Below, in pieces: positions 53,935-62,574 of a stretch of DNA of 64,000 bases (position 1 is the stretch's first letter; each line of letters opens with the position of its first letter). Location of the stretch: the NCBI GenBank assembly GCA_028485475.2, contig CP144143.1, positions 2,976,001 through 3,040,000 of the forward strand. The letters are read 5' to 3'. Position numbers and translations under genes: made by a program. Source of the DNA: Chitinophagaceae bacterium C216 (GTDB taxonomy: Bacteria > Bacteroidota > Bacteroidia > Chitinophagales > Chitinophagaceae). A model generated the notes under the pieces. That model had not been told where the DNA came from. It searched no databases and worked only from the letters and a program-made list of their open reading frames with translations.

Positions 53935-55860
53935 ATGAAACATAAACAATCAAACAAGCTGATCATTGCTGCTTTGCTGATGGTGGCAGCTGCATCATGT
54001 AAAAAGTTTGATGCGATCAATACCAATCCTCTCGCAGCTAACGAGGATCAGGTACAAGTAGAATACTTAATTAATAGTTCTATTGTAGGAGCACAGATGG
54101 ATCCGGATGTCGCAGAACGCTCTTTTATCCTTTACTGGAAATCAGGTGGCCGTCAGGGTTATGAAGGAGGAACATTGGAAGACGGATATGTGAATGATGG
54201 GTGGACTACAGCCTATTTTAATAAATCTGCAGACTGGCAAAATAAAATTAATAGAGCTGTTAAAGTAGGAGAATCTCAAATCTCCAATGGCACCGCTAAA
54301 TTGTATACATCTAACCTTATTCAAGTTGCCCGAATATGGAGAGCCTACTTGATAACAGAGTTTTCGGACAATTTTGGACCAGCTCCATTGAATGGGTTTG
54401 AAGGGACAAATCCCACCTACAGCCCTGTAAAAGATGTATACTACTTTGCCTTGGCTGAACTCAAGGAAGCTGCTGCGCAAATAAATCTTTCCGTAGAAAG
54501 TCCTTCATCGCTCAATAATGAAAAAATCGCATGGAACTATAAATACAACTGGGAACAATGGCAAAAATTTGCCAACTCCCTCCGTATGAGATTAGCTATG
54601 CGTCTCTCGGAAGTAGATGCAGCGAAGGCCAAAGCTGAATTTGAAGATGCCGTAAGCGGTAGCAAGGTGATCTTAAATGCTGAAGATATGTTCAGCGTAA
54701 TAGAAAACAATGGCTGGGATGATCTTACAGGTGTGATGACCAGACAATGGAATCTTCAAATGCTGACCGCTTCACTAAATAATATCTTCACAGGTTTGGG
54801 AGGTATACCTTCGGCAAATCAAGGGCTTCCGGCTGCCGCAGTAGCCAAGATTAAACCAGCAGATTATATTGGGTTAAAATTTGCTAATCACTATACTACT
54901 AAAACCAATGACCCTACCGTAGGATATTGGCTTGATGGCTTACCCAACATTATCGATCCTCGTGCTTATAAAGCGTTTATTATCCCTGGATGGTTTAATA
55001 ACCCTGATTTCTGTAACTATCCTACCTGGGATAACACTTCTACCACTACCAGTAGAAACCTGTTGGATGATAATGGAAATGTCATCAAAACAATTGATGC
55101 AGCCTATACCTGGAATGCCATCACCACAGGTAACTGGGGAAGAGTAGGCTCCAAAAATCAGGTAATCGGCTTTAACGGTACCACTCCTACCCTTGCTATG
55201 CGTTTCAGAAACGGAACCAACAGAAGAATATTCTTCGCTCCGTGGGAAACTTACTTCCTGATTGCCGAAGCAGCAGTAAGAGGCTGGACAGTACCCATGT
55301 CTGCTAAAGCAGCTTACGAAGCTGGCATTGCAGCCAACTTCGAATACTGGGGAGTATCACAACATCTCTCAGCCTATCTGGCTTCTACCACTTATAGTAG
55401 AACCGGCACTTCTGTAAACTGGGAGCATACTACCGAGCCCGGCGACAGTTATACTATGAACTATGTGGATGGATACACAGGCGCTGCCGGAACCGTACAG
55501 ATCAAATATCCCGTAAACAACCTGTACAAAAATGGAACAGTAAGAAATGACCATCTTACAAAAATCATCACACAGAAGTTTATATCTATGCTTCCTTACC
55601 TTCCTTTGGAAGCTTGGAATGATAAACGTAGACTGGGATTACCTTTCTTCGAAAACCCAGCTATTGAAATTCCACTGGATGATGTTCCTGCTTTAACAGA
55701 AAGCAATTACATGACCAGCAAAGTAGAGTTCTTCCCTCAACGACTGAAATATCCGGGTTCATTACCTGCAGCCAATAAAGTAGGTTATGAAAGCGCTCTA
55801 CAAGCATTAGGAGGAGAAGATAAAGTGCACACACCATTGTGGTGGGCCTTAAAACCATAA
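53935..55860 (+). CDS. SusD/RagB-like outer-membrane lipoprotein (SusD-like type 2)
   Basis: A 641 aa surface lipoprotein (lipobox AASC, Cys22) that binds substrate over the SusC pore. The layout is of the SusD-like_2 (PF12771) class: KKFDAINTNPLAANEDQV at the mature start, ILYWKSGGRQG, NKIAWNYKYNWEQWQKFANSLRMRLAMRLSEVD in the middle, and ending FFPQRLKYPGSLPAANKVGYESAL. SusC and SusD are separated by 17 bases and end in a strong terminator. Confidence 0.93.
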   Translation: MKHKQSNKLIIAALLMVAAASCKKFDAINTNPLAANEDQVQVEYLINSSIVGAQMDPDVAERSFILYWKSGGRQGYEGGTLEDGYVNDGWTTAYFNKSADWQNKINRAVKVGESQISNGTAKLYTSNLIQVARIWRAYLITEFSDNFGPAPLNGFEGTNPTYSPVKDVYYFALAELKEAAAQINLSVESPSSLNNEKIAWNYKYNWEQWQKFANSLRMRLAMRLSEVDAAKAKAEFEDAVSGSKVILNAEDMFSVIENNGWDDLTGVMTRQWNLQMLTASLNNIFTGLGGIPSANQGLPAAAVAKIKPADYIGLKFANHYTTKTNDPTVGYWLDGLPNIIDPRAYKAFIIPGWFNNPDFCNYPTWDNTSTTTSRNLLDDNGNVIKTIDAAYTWNAITTGNWGRVGSKNQVIGFNGTTPTLAMRFRNGTNRRIFFAPWETYFLIAEAAVRGWTVPMSAKAAYEAGIAANFEYWGVSQHLSAYLASTTYSRTGTSVNWEHTTEPGDSYTMNYVDGYTGAAGTVQIKYPVNNLYKNGTVRNDHLTKIITQKFISMLPYLPLEAWNDKRRLGLPFFENPAIEIPLDDVPALTESNYMTSKVEFFPQRLKYPGSLPAANKVGYESALQALGGEDKVHTPLWWALKP

Positions 55861-55880
55861 AAAGTACCCTTTGCAAAATT

Positions 55881-55917
55881 AAATGAGCCGCTGTTCAGCG
55901 GCTCATTTTTTATTTAT
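55881..55917 (+). terminator. Rho-independent terminator of the ROK-SusCD locus
   Basis: A 13-bp perfect stem (55881-55893 with 55896-55908) built around AGCCGCTG/CAGCGGCT, with T-run TTTTTTATTTA. Lies between the convergent susD-like and AlkA-like genes. Confidence 0.92.
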
Positions 55918-55923
55918 AACAAA

Positions 55924-56535
55924 TTACATCGGAACTAAAGGTGCATCACGATACCTCCACAGATAACGGCAAGCATAAGTACGATAGGGTCTCCATCGCT
56001 CTGCAATTGCTTCCATTTTCGATGCTAGCTCTTGCTTATTCGCATACTCTATATTGTACAGCTCTATCATTGCTTTCTGCAAGCCTAAATCTCCAACTGA
56101 AAACACATCTTCCCTACCCAATGTAAACATCAGCAACATTTCTACGGTCCATCTACCTACACCTTTTATCTGCGTTAATAGCTCTACCAGCTCTTCATCG
56201 CTGAGTTTATGAAGCTTGGCATCCGTCAGTTTATTCTCAATAAAGAATCGACAAACGTTTTTGATATAAGATGCTTTCGAATTCGACAACCCCACACTTT
56301 TGAATGCCTCATCAGTAACGGATAAGATATCTTCAGGACGCGGGTTACGCTTATTAAATAACTGCATGAAACGAGCATAGATTACGGCAGCTACTTTTGT
56401 GCTTAGTTGCTGACTGATAATGGAGGCACACAGGTGCAAATGAATGTTTTTCTTTCTTTCTAAAACATAGCCCCCCTGTTGCTTAATAAGCTTTTTTAAG
56501 ATAAGGTCTTTGCTTAAATGCTTACGATAAGGCAT
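55924..56535 (-). CDS. AlkA-like DNA-3-methyladenine glycosylase
   Basis: A 203 aa helix-hairpin-helix base-excision glycosylase that removes alkylated bases from DNA. The HhH-GPD region reads LLTQIKGVGRWTVEMLLMFTLGREDVFSVGDLGLQKAM, with the hairpin GVGRWT and the catalytic Asp in VGDLG. It lacks the N-terminal AlkA beta domain, so it is the short form. Last gene of the FKBP-NUDIX-glycosylase minus-strand run. Confidence 0.92.
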   Translation of the reverse strand: MPYRKHLSKDLILKKLIKQQGGYVLERKKNIHLHLCASIISQQLSTKVAAVIYARFMQLFNKRNPRPEDILSVTDEAFKSVGLSNSKASYIKNVCRFFIENKLTDAKLHKLSDEELVELLTQIKGVGRWTVEMLLMFTLGREDVFSVGDLGLQKAMIELYNIEYANKQELASKMEAIAERWRPYRTYACRYLWRYRDAPLVPM

Positions 56536-56569
56536 AAGTTAGCAGTACTTCGGGTTTATGCGGCTACAA

Positions 56570-57118
56570 TTACACTTCAAGTTCACCTAGCTTCATCAAT
56601 GCATACAACATACAAGTTACATGCATGGACTGTATAAATTCATTATTGCGGAACATTTGCTTAAATGTTTCCAAATCCATCAACGCTACCCGAATTTCTT
56701 CATTCGGATCTAAATGTTGGTCACTTGTCTTTCTACCGCCGGTAGCTAGAAACATGTGCATCCAGTTATTATTCGTGGACGGATTCGCACAAGTCTTGCC
56801 CAAGTACTCGAAATGGGAAAATTCATATCCTGTCTCTTCAAGCAATTCACGTTTTATAGCATCTTCCAGACTGGCATCGTCTTCATCCACGCAACCACCG
56901 GGAATTTCCCAGCACACTTCGCCTATAGCATGACGGTACTGTTGCTCCATAATCACCTTATTATCTTCTGTAAGCGCGAAACAGGTCACCCATGTAGGAA
57001 ACTCATAAACATAATAGGGGTCTACAATTTTCCCTTCGGGAGTCCTGCACACATCCTTGCGTACTTTAAACCATAGGTCATTAAATAGCTGTTCGGATTT
57101 TATGACTTCCCATTTCAT
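56570..57118 (-). CDS. NUDIX hydrolase
   Basis: A 182 aa NUDIX enzyme (hydrolyses nucleoside diphosphates linked to X). The box centre is intact (RELLEETGYE) but the spacing from the leading GG (GGCVDEDDASLED) is one residue longer than the usual GX5EX7REUXEEXGU and the first E is replaced. EMQYRHA before it (VIMEQQYRHAIGEVCWEIPGG) resembles ADP-ribose/ADP-sugar pyrophosphatases. Nine bases after the FKBP stop, so same transcript. Confidence 0.88.
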   Translation of the reverse strand: MKWEVIKSEQLFNDLWFKVRKDVCRTPEGKIVDPYYVYEFPTWVTCFALTEDNKVIMEQQYRHAIGEVCWEIPGGCVDEDDASLEDAIKRELLEETGYEFSHFEYLGKTCANPSTNNNWMHMFLATGGRKTSDQHLDPNEEIRVALMDLETFKQMFRNNEFIQSMHVTCMLYALMKLGELEV

Positions 57119-57127
57119 AGCGGCTTA

Positions 57128-57571
57128 TTATCTGTTTACTTTTAACAGCTCCACTTCAAACATTAATGTGGCGCCCCCTGGAATATCAGGACCGGCACCT
57201 CTATCTCCGTAAGCCAAATCGGAAGGAATCCACAACCTCCAATGGCTGCCCTCTTTCATTAAAGGAATGGCAATTTGCCAACCTTTTATTAGCTGTGTTA
57301 AGCGAGCTGTAAACGGCTGATTCCTTTTAAAAGAACTATCAAACTCTTTTCCGTTAAGCAACGCACCTTTGTAATGCGCAGTAATAGAATCTGATAATAC
57401 AGGCTGAATTCCAGTTCCTTCTTTAATGACTTCATACTGTATGCCGCCTTCCAGTTCCTTCACGCCCTCTTTGTTTTTGTTATTTTCCAAAAACGCACGT
57501 CCTTCCTCTTTTTGCTTTTCTATTTTTTCCATAGCAGCCTTTCTCAATTTTTCCTGCAAACTCATATTCAT
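57128..57571 (-). CDS. FKBP-type peptidyl-prolyl cis-trans isomerase
   Basis: A 147 aa isomerase of the Mip/FkpA type. An N-terminal charged helix (residues 5-35, EKLRKAAMEKIEKQKEEGRAFL) leads to the FKBP domain (IKEGTGIQP, ITAHYKGALLNGKEFDSSF, QLIKGWQIAIPLMKEGSHWRLWIPSDLAYGDRG, GATLMFEVELL). No signal peptide, so it is cytoplasmic, unlike typical FkpA. The start may be two codons later (57565). Confidence 0.92.
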   Translation of the reverse strand: MNMSLQEKLRKAAMEKIEKQKEEGRAFLENNKNKEGVKELEGGIQYEVIKEGTGIQPVLSDSITAHYKGALLNGKEFDSSFKRNQPFTARLTQLIKGWQIAIPLMKEGSHWRLWIPSDLAYGDRGAGPDIPGGATLMFEVELLKVNR

Positions 57572-57587
57572 ATTGCTAATATTTCCC

Positions 57588-57595
57588 CAAAAGTA
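57588..57595 (-). promoter_or_regulatory. -7 promoter box for the FKBP-NUDIX-glycosylase operon
   Basis: The minus strand reads TACTTTTG (exact), 17 bases before the FKBP ATG, predicting a leader of about 10 bases. Confidence 0.5.
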
Positions 57596-57661
57596 GTTTT
57601 TTATGCAGGCTTAAAAAACTTTATACTATCGATATTTTCCACAACTGTACCTACCATACAT

Positions 57662-57689
57662 AAAAAAAGAGCAAACCTATGTTTGCTCT
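57662..57689 (-). terminator. Rho-independent terminator of the helical lipoprotein
   Basis: A 9-bp stem (57668-57676 with 57681-57689), CTAT loop, followed on the minus strand by a run of Ts (57662-57667). Confidence 0.82.
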
Positions 57690-57726
57690 CAGTATTCACA
57701 ATAATCTTCAGCTATAGCTTTAATTC

Positions 57727-58038
57727 TTATTTTACTCCTTCAGACTCTGCTTTGGCTGTACTCTTTATCTTTTTTGCCTCTTGCTTTATTTTATTTACCC
57801 CTTTATTAGCAGTCTCTGTCAGCTCTTGAGCATGTTCCTTTATTTTAGTCTTTACATGCCTCCAGTCTGCCTTTAGCGAATCGCCTAATGAGGCCAAGGT
57901 GGTATCTACTTTTTTTTCATGCTTTTTAGCTTCTTGAGACAACTGTACCTTATTGGTCTTTTCAACATTTTGGTTTGATGAGCTATTGTTACAACCGATT
58001 AAACTCAGAATAACTAAAAACAAAAACAATCCTCTCAT
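57727..58038 (-). CDS. Helical lipoprotein of unknown function
   Basis: A 103 aa lipoprotein with lipobox LIGC (Cys16), an Asn/Ser-rich spacer, and then one long amphipathic, lysine-rich helix (residues about 30-98, KKHEKKVDTTLASLGDSLKADWRHVKTKIKEHAQELTE and on). It recalls YtxH/CsbD-like or apolipoprotein-like stress proteins, but I do not recognise a named family. Monocistronic, with a terminator. Confidence 0.78.
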   Translation of the reverse strand: MRGLFLFLVILSLIGCNNSSSNQNVEKTNKVQLSQEAKKHEKKVDTTLASLGDSLKADWRHVKTKIKEHAQELTETANKGVNKIKQEAKKIKSTAKAESEGVK

Positions 58039-58175
58039 GTGCTTAAAGTTTTAAATCAACCACATGAAAATGTCCTACTTCTATCCTGTTTAAGGATTAA
58101 AAGAGGGCACTTCATTACCGGATACTACTTATTGTTAATCCCAATAAATACCTAATGGTAATCCTTACTTATCAA

Positions 58176-59486
58176 TTATTTTTTTCTAAAAAATAATCGC
58201 ACTGGCACCCCCCTAAAGTTAAAGTTTTTACGCAATTGATTTTCCAAATAGTTTTTATAAGGCGCTTTGATATCGTCAGGGAAATTACAGAAGAACGCAA
58301 ATGAAGGTACTTCCGTAGGCAGTTGTGTAACAAACTTAATTTTGATGGAGTGTCCCCGTACTACAGGCGCATGATGTGCCTGAATTGCTTTTAGCATTAT
58401 ATCATTCAGTTGAGCCGTAGACACCTTGCGTTTACGGTTTTCATACACCTCAAGCGCAGTTTCCATCGCTTTAAAGATGCGTGTTTTTTTCAATGCCGAA
58501 ATAAAAATTATCGGTACATCGTTAAAAGGCGCCAACCGTTTTTTTAATTCCTGTTCGTAATCTCGGGCAGTATTGGTATCCTTTTCTATGAGGTCCCACT
58601 TGTTTACCAACAGCAGTAGCCCCTTCCCTTTACGTGCGGCAAGGCTGAAGATGTTTAAATCCTGCGCAGTCACTCCTTTTTCGGCATCGATGACCAGCAA
58701 ACACACATCGGCCTCATCAACCGCTTTGATAGCCCGAATTACAGAATAAAACTCCAAATCCTCATGTACACGAGATTTGCGGCGAATACCTGCCGTATCA
58801 ATTAGTATAAATTCTTTCTGAAAAAGATTGTAATAAGTATGAATGGAGTCGCGGGTAGTACCGGCTATATTACTAACTATAGTCCGCTCCTGCCCCACCA
58901 GTGCATTTAACAATGAGGACTTCCCCACGTTAGGTTGGCCAATGATAGCGAACTTGGGTAATGCCTCTTTTTCCTCTACTTCTTTTTTATCTTCTGGTAT
59001 TAATTCTGTAAGCGCATCCAAAAGTTCACCTGTACCACTTCCACTAATCGAAGCAATAAAAAATACCCTTTCAAATCCTAGGCTATAAAACTCTGTAGCG
59101 TCTAGCATGCGCTCAGGGTTATCCACTTTATTCACGGTAAGAAAGACAGGCTTCACACTTTTGCGCAGCACATCAGCCATTTCTTCATCCAGATGCGTAA
59201 CACCTGTGGCAGCATCAACCAGAAACAAAATAGCATCGGCCTCTTCCACAGCAATCAATACCTGCTTGGCAATTTCTTTTTCAAAAACGTCTTCACTACC
59301 GTGAACAAACCCTCCCGTATCAATCACATTGAAGGATTTGCCATTCCAGTCGCTGACGCCGTACTGTCTGTCGCGCGTTACGCCGCTTACATCGTCGACA
59401 ATCGCCTTACGTTGTTCCAGCAGGCGATTAAACAATGTACTCTTTCCTACATTTGGTCTGCCGACTATTGCTACTGTAAAACCCAT
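58176..59486 (-). CDS. der: GTPase Der (EngA)
   Basis: A double GTPase required for 50S ribosome assembly, 436 aa. First G domain: GRPNVGKST at 9-17, DTGG, NKVD. Second G domain: GQPNVGKSS, GTTRDSIHTYY, DTAGIRRKSRV, NKWDLIEKD. C-terminal KH-like domain ends NFRGVPVRLFFRKK. Complete. Transcribed in the same direction as era 58 bases upstream, a common Bacteroidota arrangement. Confidence 0.97.
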   Translation of the reverse strand: MGFTVAIVGRPNVGKSTLFNRLLEQRKAIVDDVSGVTRDRQYGVSDWNGKSFNVIDTGGFVHGSEDVFEKEIAKQVLIAVEEADAILFLVDAATGVTHLDEEMADVLRKSVKPVFLTVNKVDNPERMLDATEFYSLGFERVFFIASISGSGTGELLDALTELIPEDKKEVEEKEALPKFAIIGQPNVGKSSLLNALVGQERTIVSNIAGTTRDSIHTYYNLFQKEFILIDTAGIRRKSRVHEDLEFYSVIRAIKAVDEADVCLLVIDAEKGVTAQDLNIFSLAARKGKGLLLLVNKWDLIEKDTNTARDYEQELKKRLAPFNDVPIIFISALKKTRIFKAMETALEVYENRKRKVSTAQLNDIMLKAIQAHHAPVVRGHSIKIKFVTQLPTEVPSFAFFCNFPDDIKAPYKNYLENQLRKNFNFRGVPVRLFFRKK

Positions 59487-59544
59487 CGCATTAAAATTTT
59501 AAATCGTATAACTCACTATTCTTAGCCCCCTATTCTCCCTAACG

Positions 59545-60420
59545 TTATATGCCGTATCCGTATTCTTTCAGCTGCATATCATTATCTCTCCATTTCGGAC
59601 GCACTTTCACAAAAAGTTCAAGAAAAACCTTGCGATCTAAAAAAGCCTCGATATCTGCGCGCGCCAATGTGCCAATCTGCTTAATCATCTTCCCCTTTTC
59701 GCCAATGAGTATCATCTTCTGTGATTCTCGTTGTACAATAATATCTGCTACGATTTTTGTGAGTGTTAGTTTTTCCTTGAACTCTCTTATCAACACAGTT
59801 GTATGATACGGAATTTCATCCTGTGTGAGTTCATATATTTTTTCACGTATTAGCTCACTGACAAAAAACTTTTCGGGGAGGTCACTGATACTCTCGCTGT
59901 CATCATAAAATGGAGCCCCCTCGGGTAGAAATTCCAAGATAGGCTTAAAGAAGGTTTCGTACGCAACCCCTTTCCAAGCTGAGATAGCAATAACTTTTTT
60001 AGCATAATCTTTCTGTTCAAAAAAATTTATCGCCTCCTGCACTTTGGCCGCATCGGCCTTATCGACCTTATTGATAGCAACAATAGCAGGCACTTTAAGT
60101 TTTAGTCCTGAAAACAGGGTATCATTCTCTTCCCAGTTATCATTTACATCTACTAAAAGTATCGCTACATCGGCATCTTCCAGAGCATTCTTTACACTCT
60201 GCATCATCTTTTCATGAAGCTTGTACTGAGGCTGGATTATTCCGGGCGTATCACTGAAAATAATCTGATAATCCTTCTCGGTGAGTATGGCTTTAATACG
60301 ATGCCGAGTTGTCTGTACTTTGGGAGACACAATAGCTAACTTTTCACCCATTAATGCATTTAATAGGGTGCTTTTCCCGGCATTGGGCTTCCCGAATATG
60401 TTTACAAAACCTGCCTTCAA
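59545..60420 (-). CDS. era: GTPase Era
   Basis: A ribosome-maturation GTPase that binds the 16S rRNA 3' end. 291 aa with GKPNAGKST at 10-18, KVQTTRHRI, DTPGI, NKVD and a C-terminal KH domain (SQKMILIGEKGKMIKQIGTLARADIEAFL). The start must be the TTG at 60420: a stop codon lies four codons upstream and no ATG is available. Upstream of der. Confidence 0.95.
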   Translation of the reverse strand: MKAGFVNIFGKPNAGKSTLLNALMGEKLAIVSPKVQTTRHRIKAILTEKDYQIIFSDTPGIIQPQYKLHEKMMQSVKNALEDADVAILLVDVNDNWEENDTLFSGLKLKVPAIVAINKVDKADAAKVQEAINFFEQKDYAKKVIAISAWKGVAYETFFKPILEFLPEGAPFYDDSESISDLPEKFFVSELIREKIYELTQDEIPYHTTVLIREFKEKLTLTKIVADIIVQRESQKMILIGEKGKMIKQIGTLARADIEAFLDRKVFLELFVKVRPKWRDNDMQLKEYGYGI

Positions 60421-60511
60421 GACGCTCTGCTATGGTTGTTTTTGAATCTTTTATTATGGCTGATTTTTGACTAAAATCAAACTATATAAAATCAAAAAAG
60501 AAACCTTCAAC

Positions 60512-60543
60512 AAAAAAAGCCGCTCACTTTAAAGCGAACGGCC
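60512..60543 (-). terminator. Terminator-like hairpin after tRNA-Met
   Basis: On the minus strand GCCGTTCGCT pairs with AGTGAGCGGC (two mismatches) and is followed by seven Ts (60512-60518). Probably terminates the tRNA transcript. Confidence 0.55.
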
Positions 60544-60555
60544 TTAATACTTTAG

Positions 60556-60627
<72 letters not shown>

Positions 60628-60630
60628 GTG

Positions 60631-60662
60631 CAAATATAGCACATTTTGGCAAAGCAGCAAAA
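60631..60662 (-). promoter_or_regulatory. Promoter of initiator tRNA
   Basis: Minus strand: -33 TTTTG (60658-60662), 19-base spacer, -7 TATATTTG (60631-60638). Exact Bacteroidota consensus in both elements. The -7 box lies only three bases before the mature tRNA, so the pre-tRNA 5' leader is very short or absent. Confidence 0.8.
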
Positions 60663-60678
60663 CGATAACCCAATTTTT

Positions 60679-61608
60679 TTATTTCGCAGGTGTAATTACG
60701 ATACTTCTGAATTCGACAGGACCATGGTCGCCTTGTAGATAGATAGGTCCGGGCGCACCTTCATTACTATCTAAAGCCCCTCCTGTAATCCCCGGAATTT
60801 CCTGATTAGAGATAACTGTTTTACCATTTGCTACCACAGTAACCATTCTGCCTACCAAGGTGATATCATAAGTTTGCCATTCGCCAGGGCCTTTGGAGTT
60901 GATTTCGCTCGGAGTTAAGAAACCGTAAATACCACTAAATAATACACTTGATGGATGTTCCGATTTATCACTATCCATTATCTGCACTTCATAACGGCCG
61001 CGCAGATATACACCACTGTTGCTACCTTTGGGGTATCGAAACTCGATATGTAATTTAAAGTCTTCAAACTTTTGCTCGGAAATAAGATTCGCTCCGGGCT
61101 TAACATTAACCAGAATTCCATCTTTCACCTCCCATCCGTTTTTGCCGCCAACGGCTTTCCATCCGGTTAGGTCTTTACCATTAAATAATTTGATAGGCGC
61201 ACCCCACTGCGGCGCTTTATCTCTTTTCAGATAAGGGGCTCTTACACCCTTCCAGTTATATTTTTTACCATTAGGGTATACCATGGTACCCTCGATACCA
61301 TTCGCAGATAATGTTCCTTCTACCACCAAATTATTGGGCTCCGTTTCCCATTGTGGAGGTATGGCAAAAGAGAATTTTCCGTTTTCAAATTTTACTTCCG
61401 AAATCGGACGAACACTACCACTTTCACCCACGAAATATCCCACCAGGGTTTTAATACCTGATAACTTTACTTCCAGCCATGAAGGCACCTGTTTTCCGCC
61501 TTTGTCTACGGTAATATCCCATCTTCCAATCAAATCTTTTGCATCCGATGCCAGAGCGGCGATGGACAGCAATACTGCAGTTGATAAAACAAATAATTTT
61601 TTAATCAT
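60679..61608 (-). CDS. DUF1080 (3-keto-disaccharide hydrolase-like) exported protein
   Basis: A 309 aa exported protein with signal peptide (LFVLSTAVLLSIAALA). The first 110 residues form a beta domain (GRWDITVDKGG, WLEVKLSG), and the rest is the DUF1080 concanavalin-like fold: IKLFNGKDLTGWKAVGGKNGWEVKDGILV, FKLHIEFRYPKGSNSGVYLRGRYEVQIMDS, YGFLTPSE, GEWQTYDITL and PIYLQGDHGPVEFRSI. Members hydrolyse 3-keto-glucosides; substrate here is unknown. The -7 box is 61640-61647. Confidence 0.88.
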   Translation of the reverse strand: MIKKLFVLSTAVLLSIAALASDAKDLIGRWDITVDKGGKQVPSWLEVKLSGIKTLVGYFVGESGSVRPISEVKFENGKFSFAIPPQWETEPNNLVVEGTLSANGIEGTMVYPNGKKYNWKGVRAPYLKRDKAPQWGAPIKLFNGKDLTGWKAVGGKNGWEVKDGILVNVKPGANLISEQKFEDFKLHIEFRYPKGSNSGVYLRGRYEVQIMDSDKSEHPSSVLFSGIYGFLTPSEINSKGPGEWQTYDITLVGRMVTVVANGKTVISNQEIPGITGGALDSNEGAPGPIYLQGDHGPVEFRSIVITPAK

Positions 61609-61639
61609 GTACTTTCCCTTTTTAAGAATTGAATGACTA

Positions 61640-61647
61640 CAAATATA
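61640..61647 (-). promoter_or_regulatory. -7 promoter box for the DUF1080 gene
   Basis: The minus strand reads TATATTTG (exact), 32 bases before the ATG at 61608. A TTG lies 22 bases further up. Confidence 0.5.
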
Positions 61648-61705
61648 ATTTTTTTAATCGCTGTGTAGTCAACATTAGTATCTTTAATTATAGAATACGC
61701 ACACA

Positions 61706-62191
61706 ATGAAGGAAAAAATTTATCAGTTCGCTTACACCATTGTTGAAGATAGAGGTGAATTAAGTGTGGAGGATGCAGCATTACTGCAGCAGGCTGAGGA
61801 ATTTATCGGAACGGCTTATGCGCCGTACTCTCGATTTCATGTAGCCAGTGCTGCTAGGCTGGCTAACGGACAAATTGTAAAGGGAACAAATCAAGAAAAC
61901 GCATCCTTTCCTGTGGGTATTTGCGCCGAAAGAACATTACTGTCTACCGTAGGGAGTTTATATCCCAATGCAATAATTCATACGATGGCCATTACCTATA
62001 AACCTGCAGATGGCGTAAGCAATACACCTATATCACCGTGCGGATTATGCCGTCAGTCATTATTGGAATATGAAAACAGGGTAAAACATCCCATACGCTT
62101 ACTACTGGCCGGTATAGAAGGTCCTGTATATATTATTGAAAGCGCAAAAAACTTACTACCCTTTGCTTTTAGTAATGAGGATTTGAAATAA
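61706..62191 (+). CDS. cdd: Cytidine deaminase
   Basis: A 161 aa deaminase of the small homotetrameric type, for pyrimidine salvage (cytidine to uridine). Zinc ligands: Cys73 and catalytic Glu75 in GICAERT, Cys112 and Cys115 in SPCGLCRQ. NQENASFP before it holds the ribose-contact residues. Single-gene unit, convergent with folB. The near -7 sequence TATCTTTA lies 20 bases upstream. Confidence 0.93.
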   Translation: MKEKIYQFAYTIVEDRGELSVEDAALLQQAEEFIGTAYAPYSRFHVASAARLANGQIVKGTNQENASFPVGICAERTLLSTVGSLYPNAIIHTMAITYKPADGVSNTPISPCGLCRQSLLEYENRVKHPIRLLLAGIEGPVYIIESAKNLLPFAFSNEDLK

Positions 62192-62209
62192 TGTGGGGAC
62201 CGATAGTGA

Positions 62210-62566
62210 TTAATACTCCTTTTCAATTTCTACCCCCACCCTGCCCTGAAAATTAGCCAGTGGCATATGCAGCTTGTATAGACTCATCTTCAGCTTGGCT
62301 ACTTGCGGAAATTGATTTTTAATTTTCTCGGCTAGTTCAGTTAAAAATGTTTCCAACAGCGCACAAGGATGTGTCATTTCAATTTTGACAAGTTCATATA
62401 TAGCCGCATAATTAATGGTCTGATCTATATCCCTAATAACCGGGTGTGTTGAGAAGAATGAGACCGAAATATTCAATTCGAACTCATTCCCCAACTTTCT
62501 TTCTTCTTCATATAACCCGTGATAGGCGAAGAACTTCAGCTTTTCCAGATGTAAGGTTATAAGCAT
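62210..62566 (-). CDS. folB: Dihydroneopterin aldolase
   Basis: An enzyme of folate synthesis (dihydroneopterin to 6-hydroxymethyl-dihydropterin), 118 aa. The family start is HLEKLKFFAYHGLYEEERKLGNEFELNISV, with the catalytic and substrate Tyr/His region (AYHGLYEEE), then TINYAAIYELVK and LLETFLTELAEKI, and a C-terminal KLHMPLANFQGRVGVEIE with the conserved Lys. Last of trxB-folB on the minus strand. Confidence 0.94.
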   Translation of the reverse strand: MLITLHLEKLKFFAYHGLYEEERKLGNEFELNISVSFFSTHPVIRDIDQTINYAAIYELVKIEMTHPCALLETFLTELAEKIKNQFPQVAKLKMSLYKLHMPLANFQGRVGVEIEKEY

Positions 62567-62574
62567 TACTGAAG

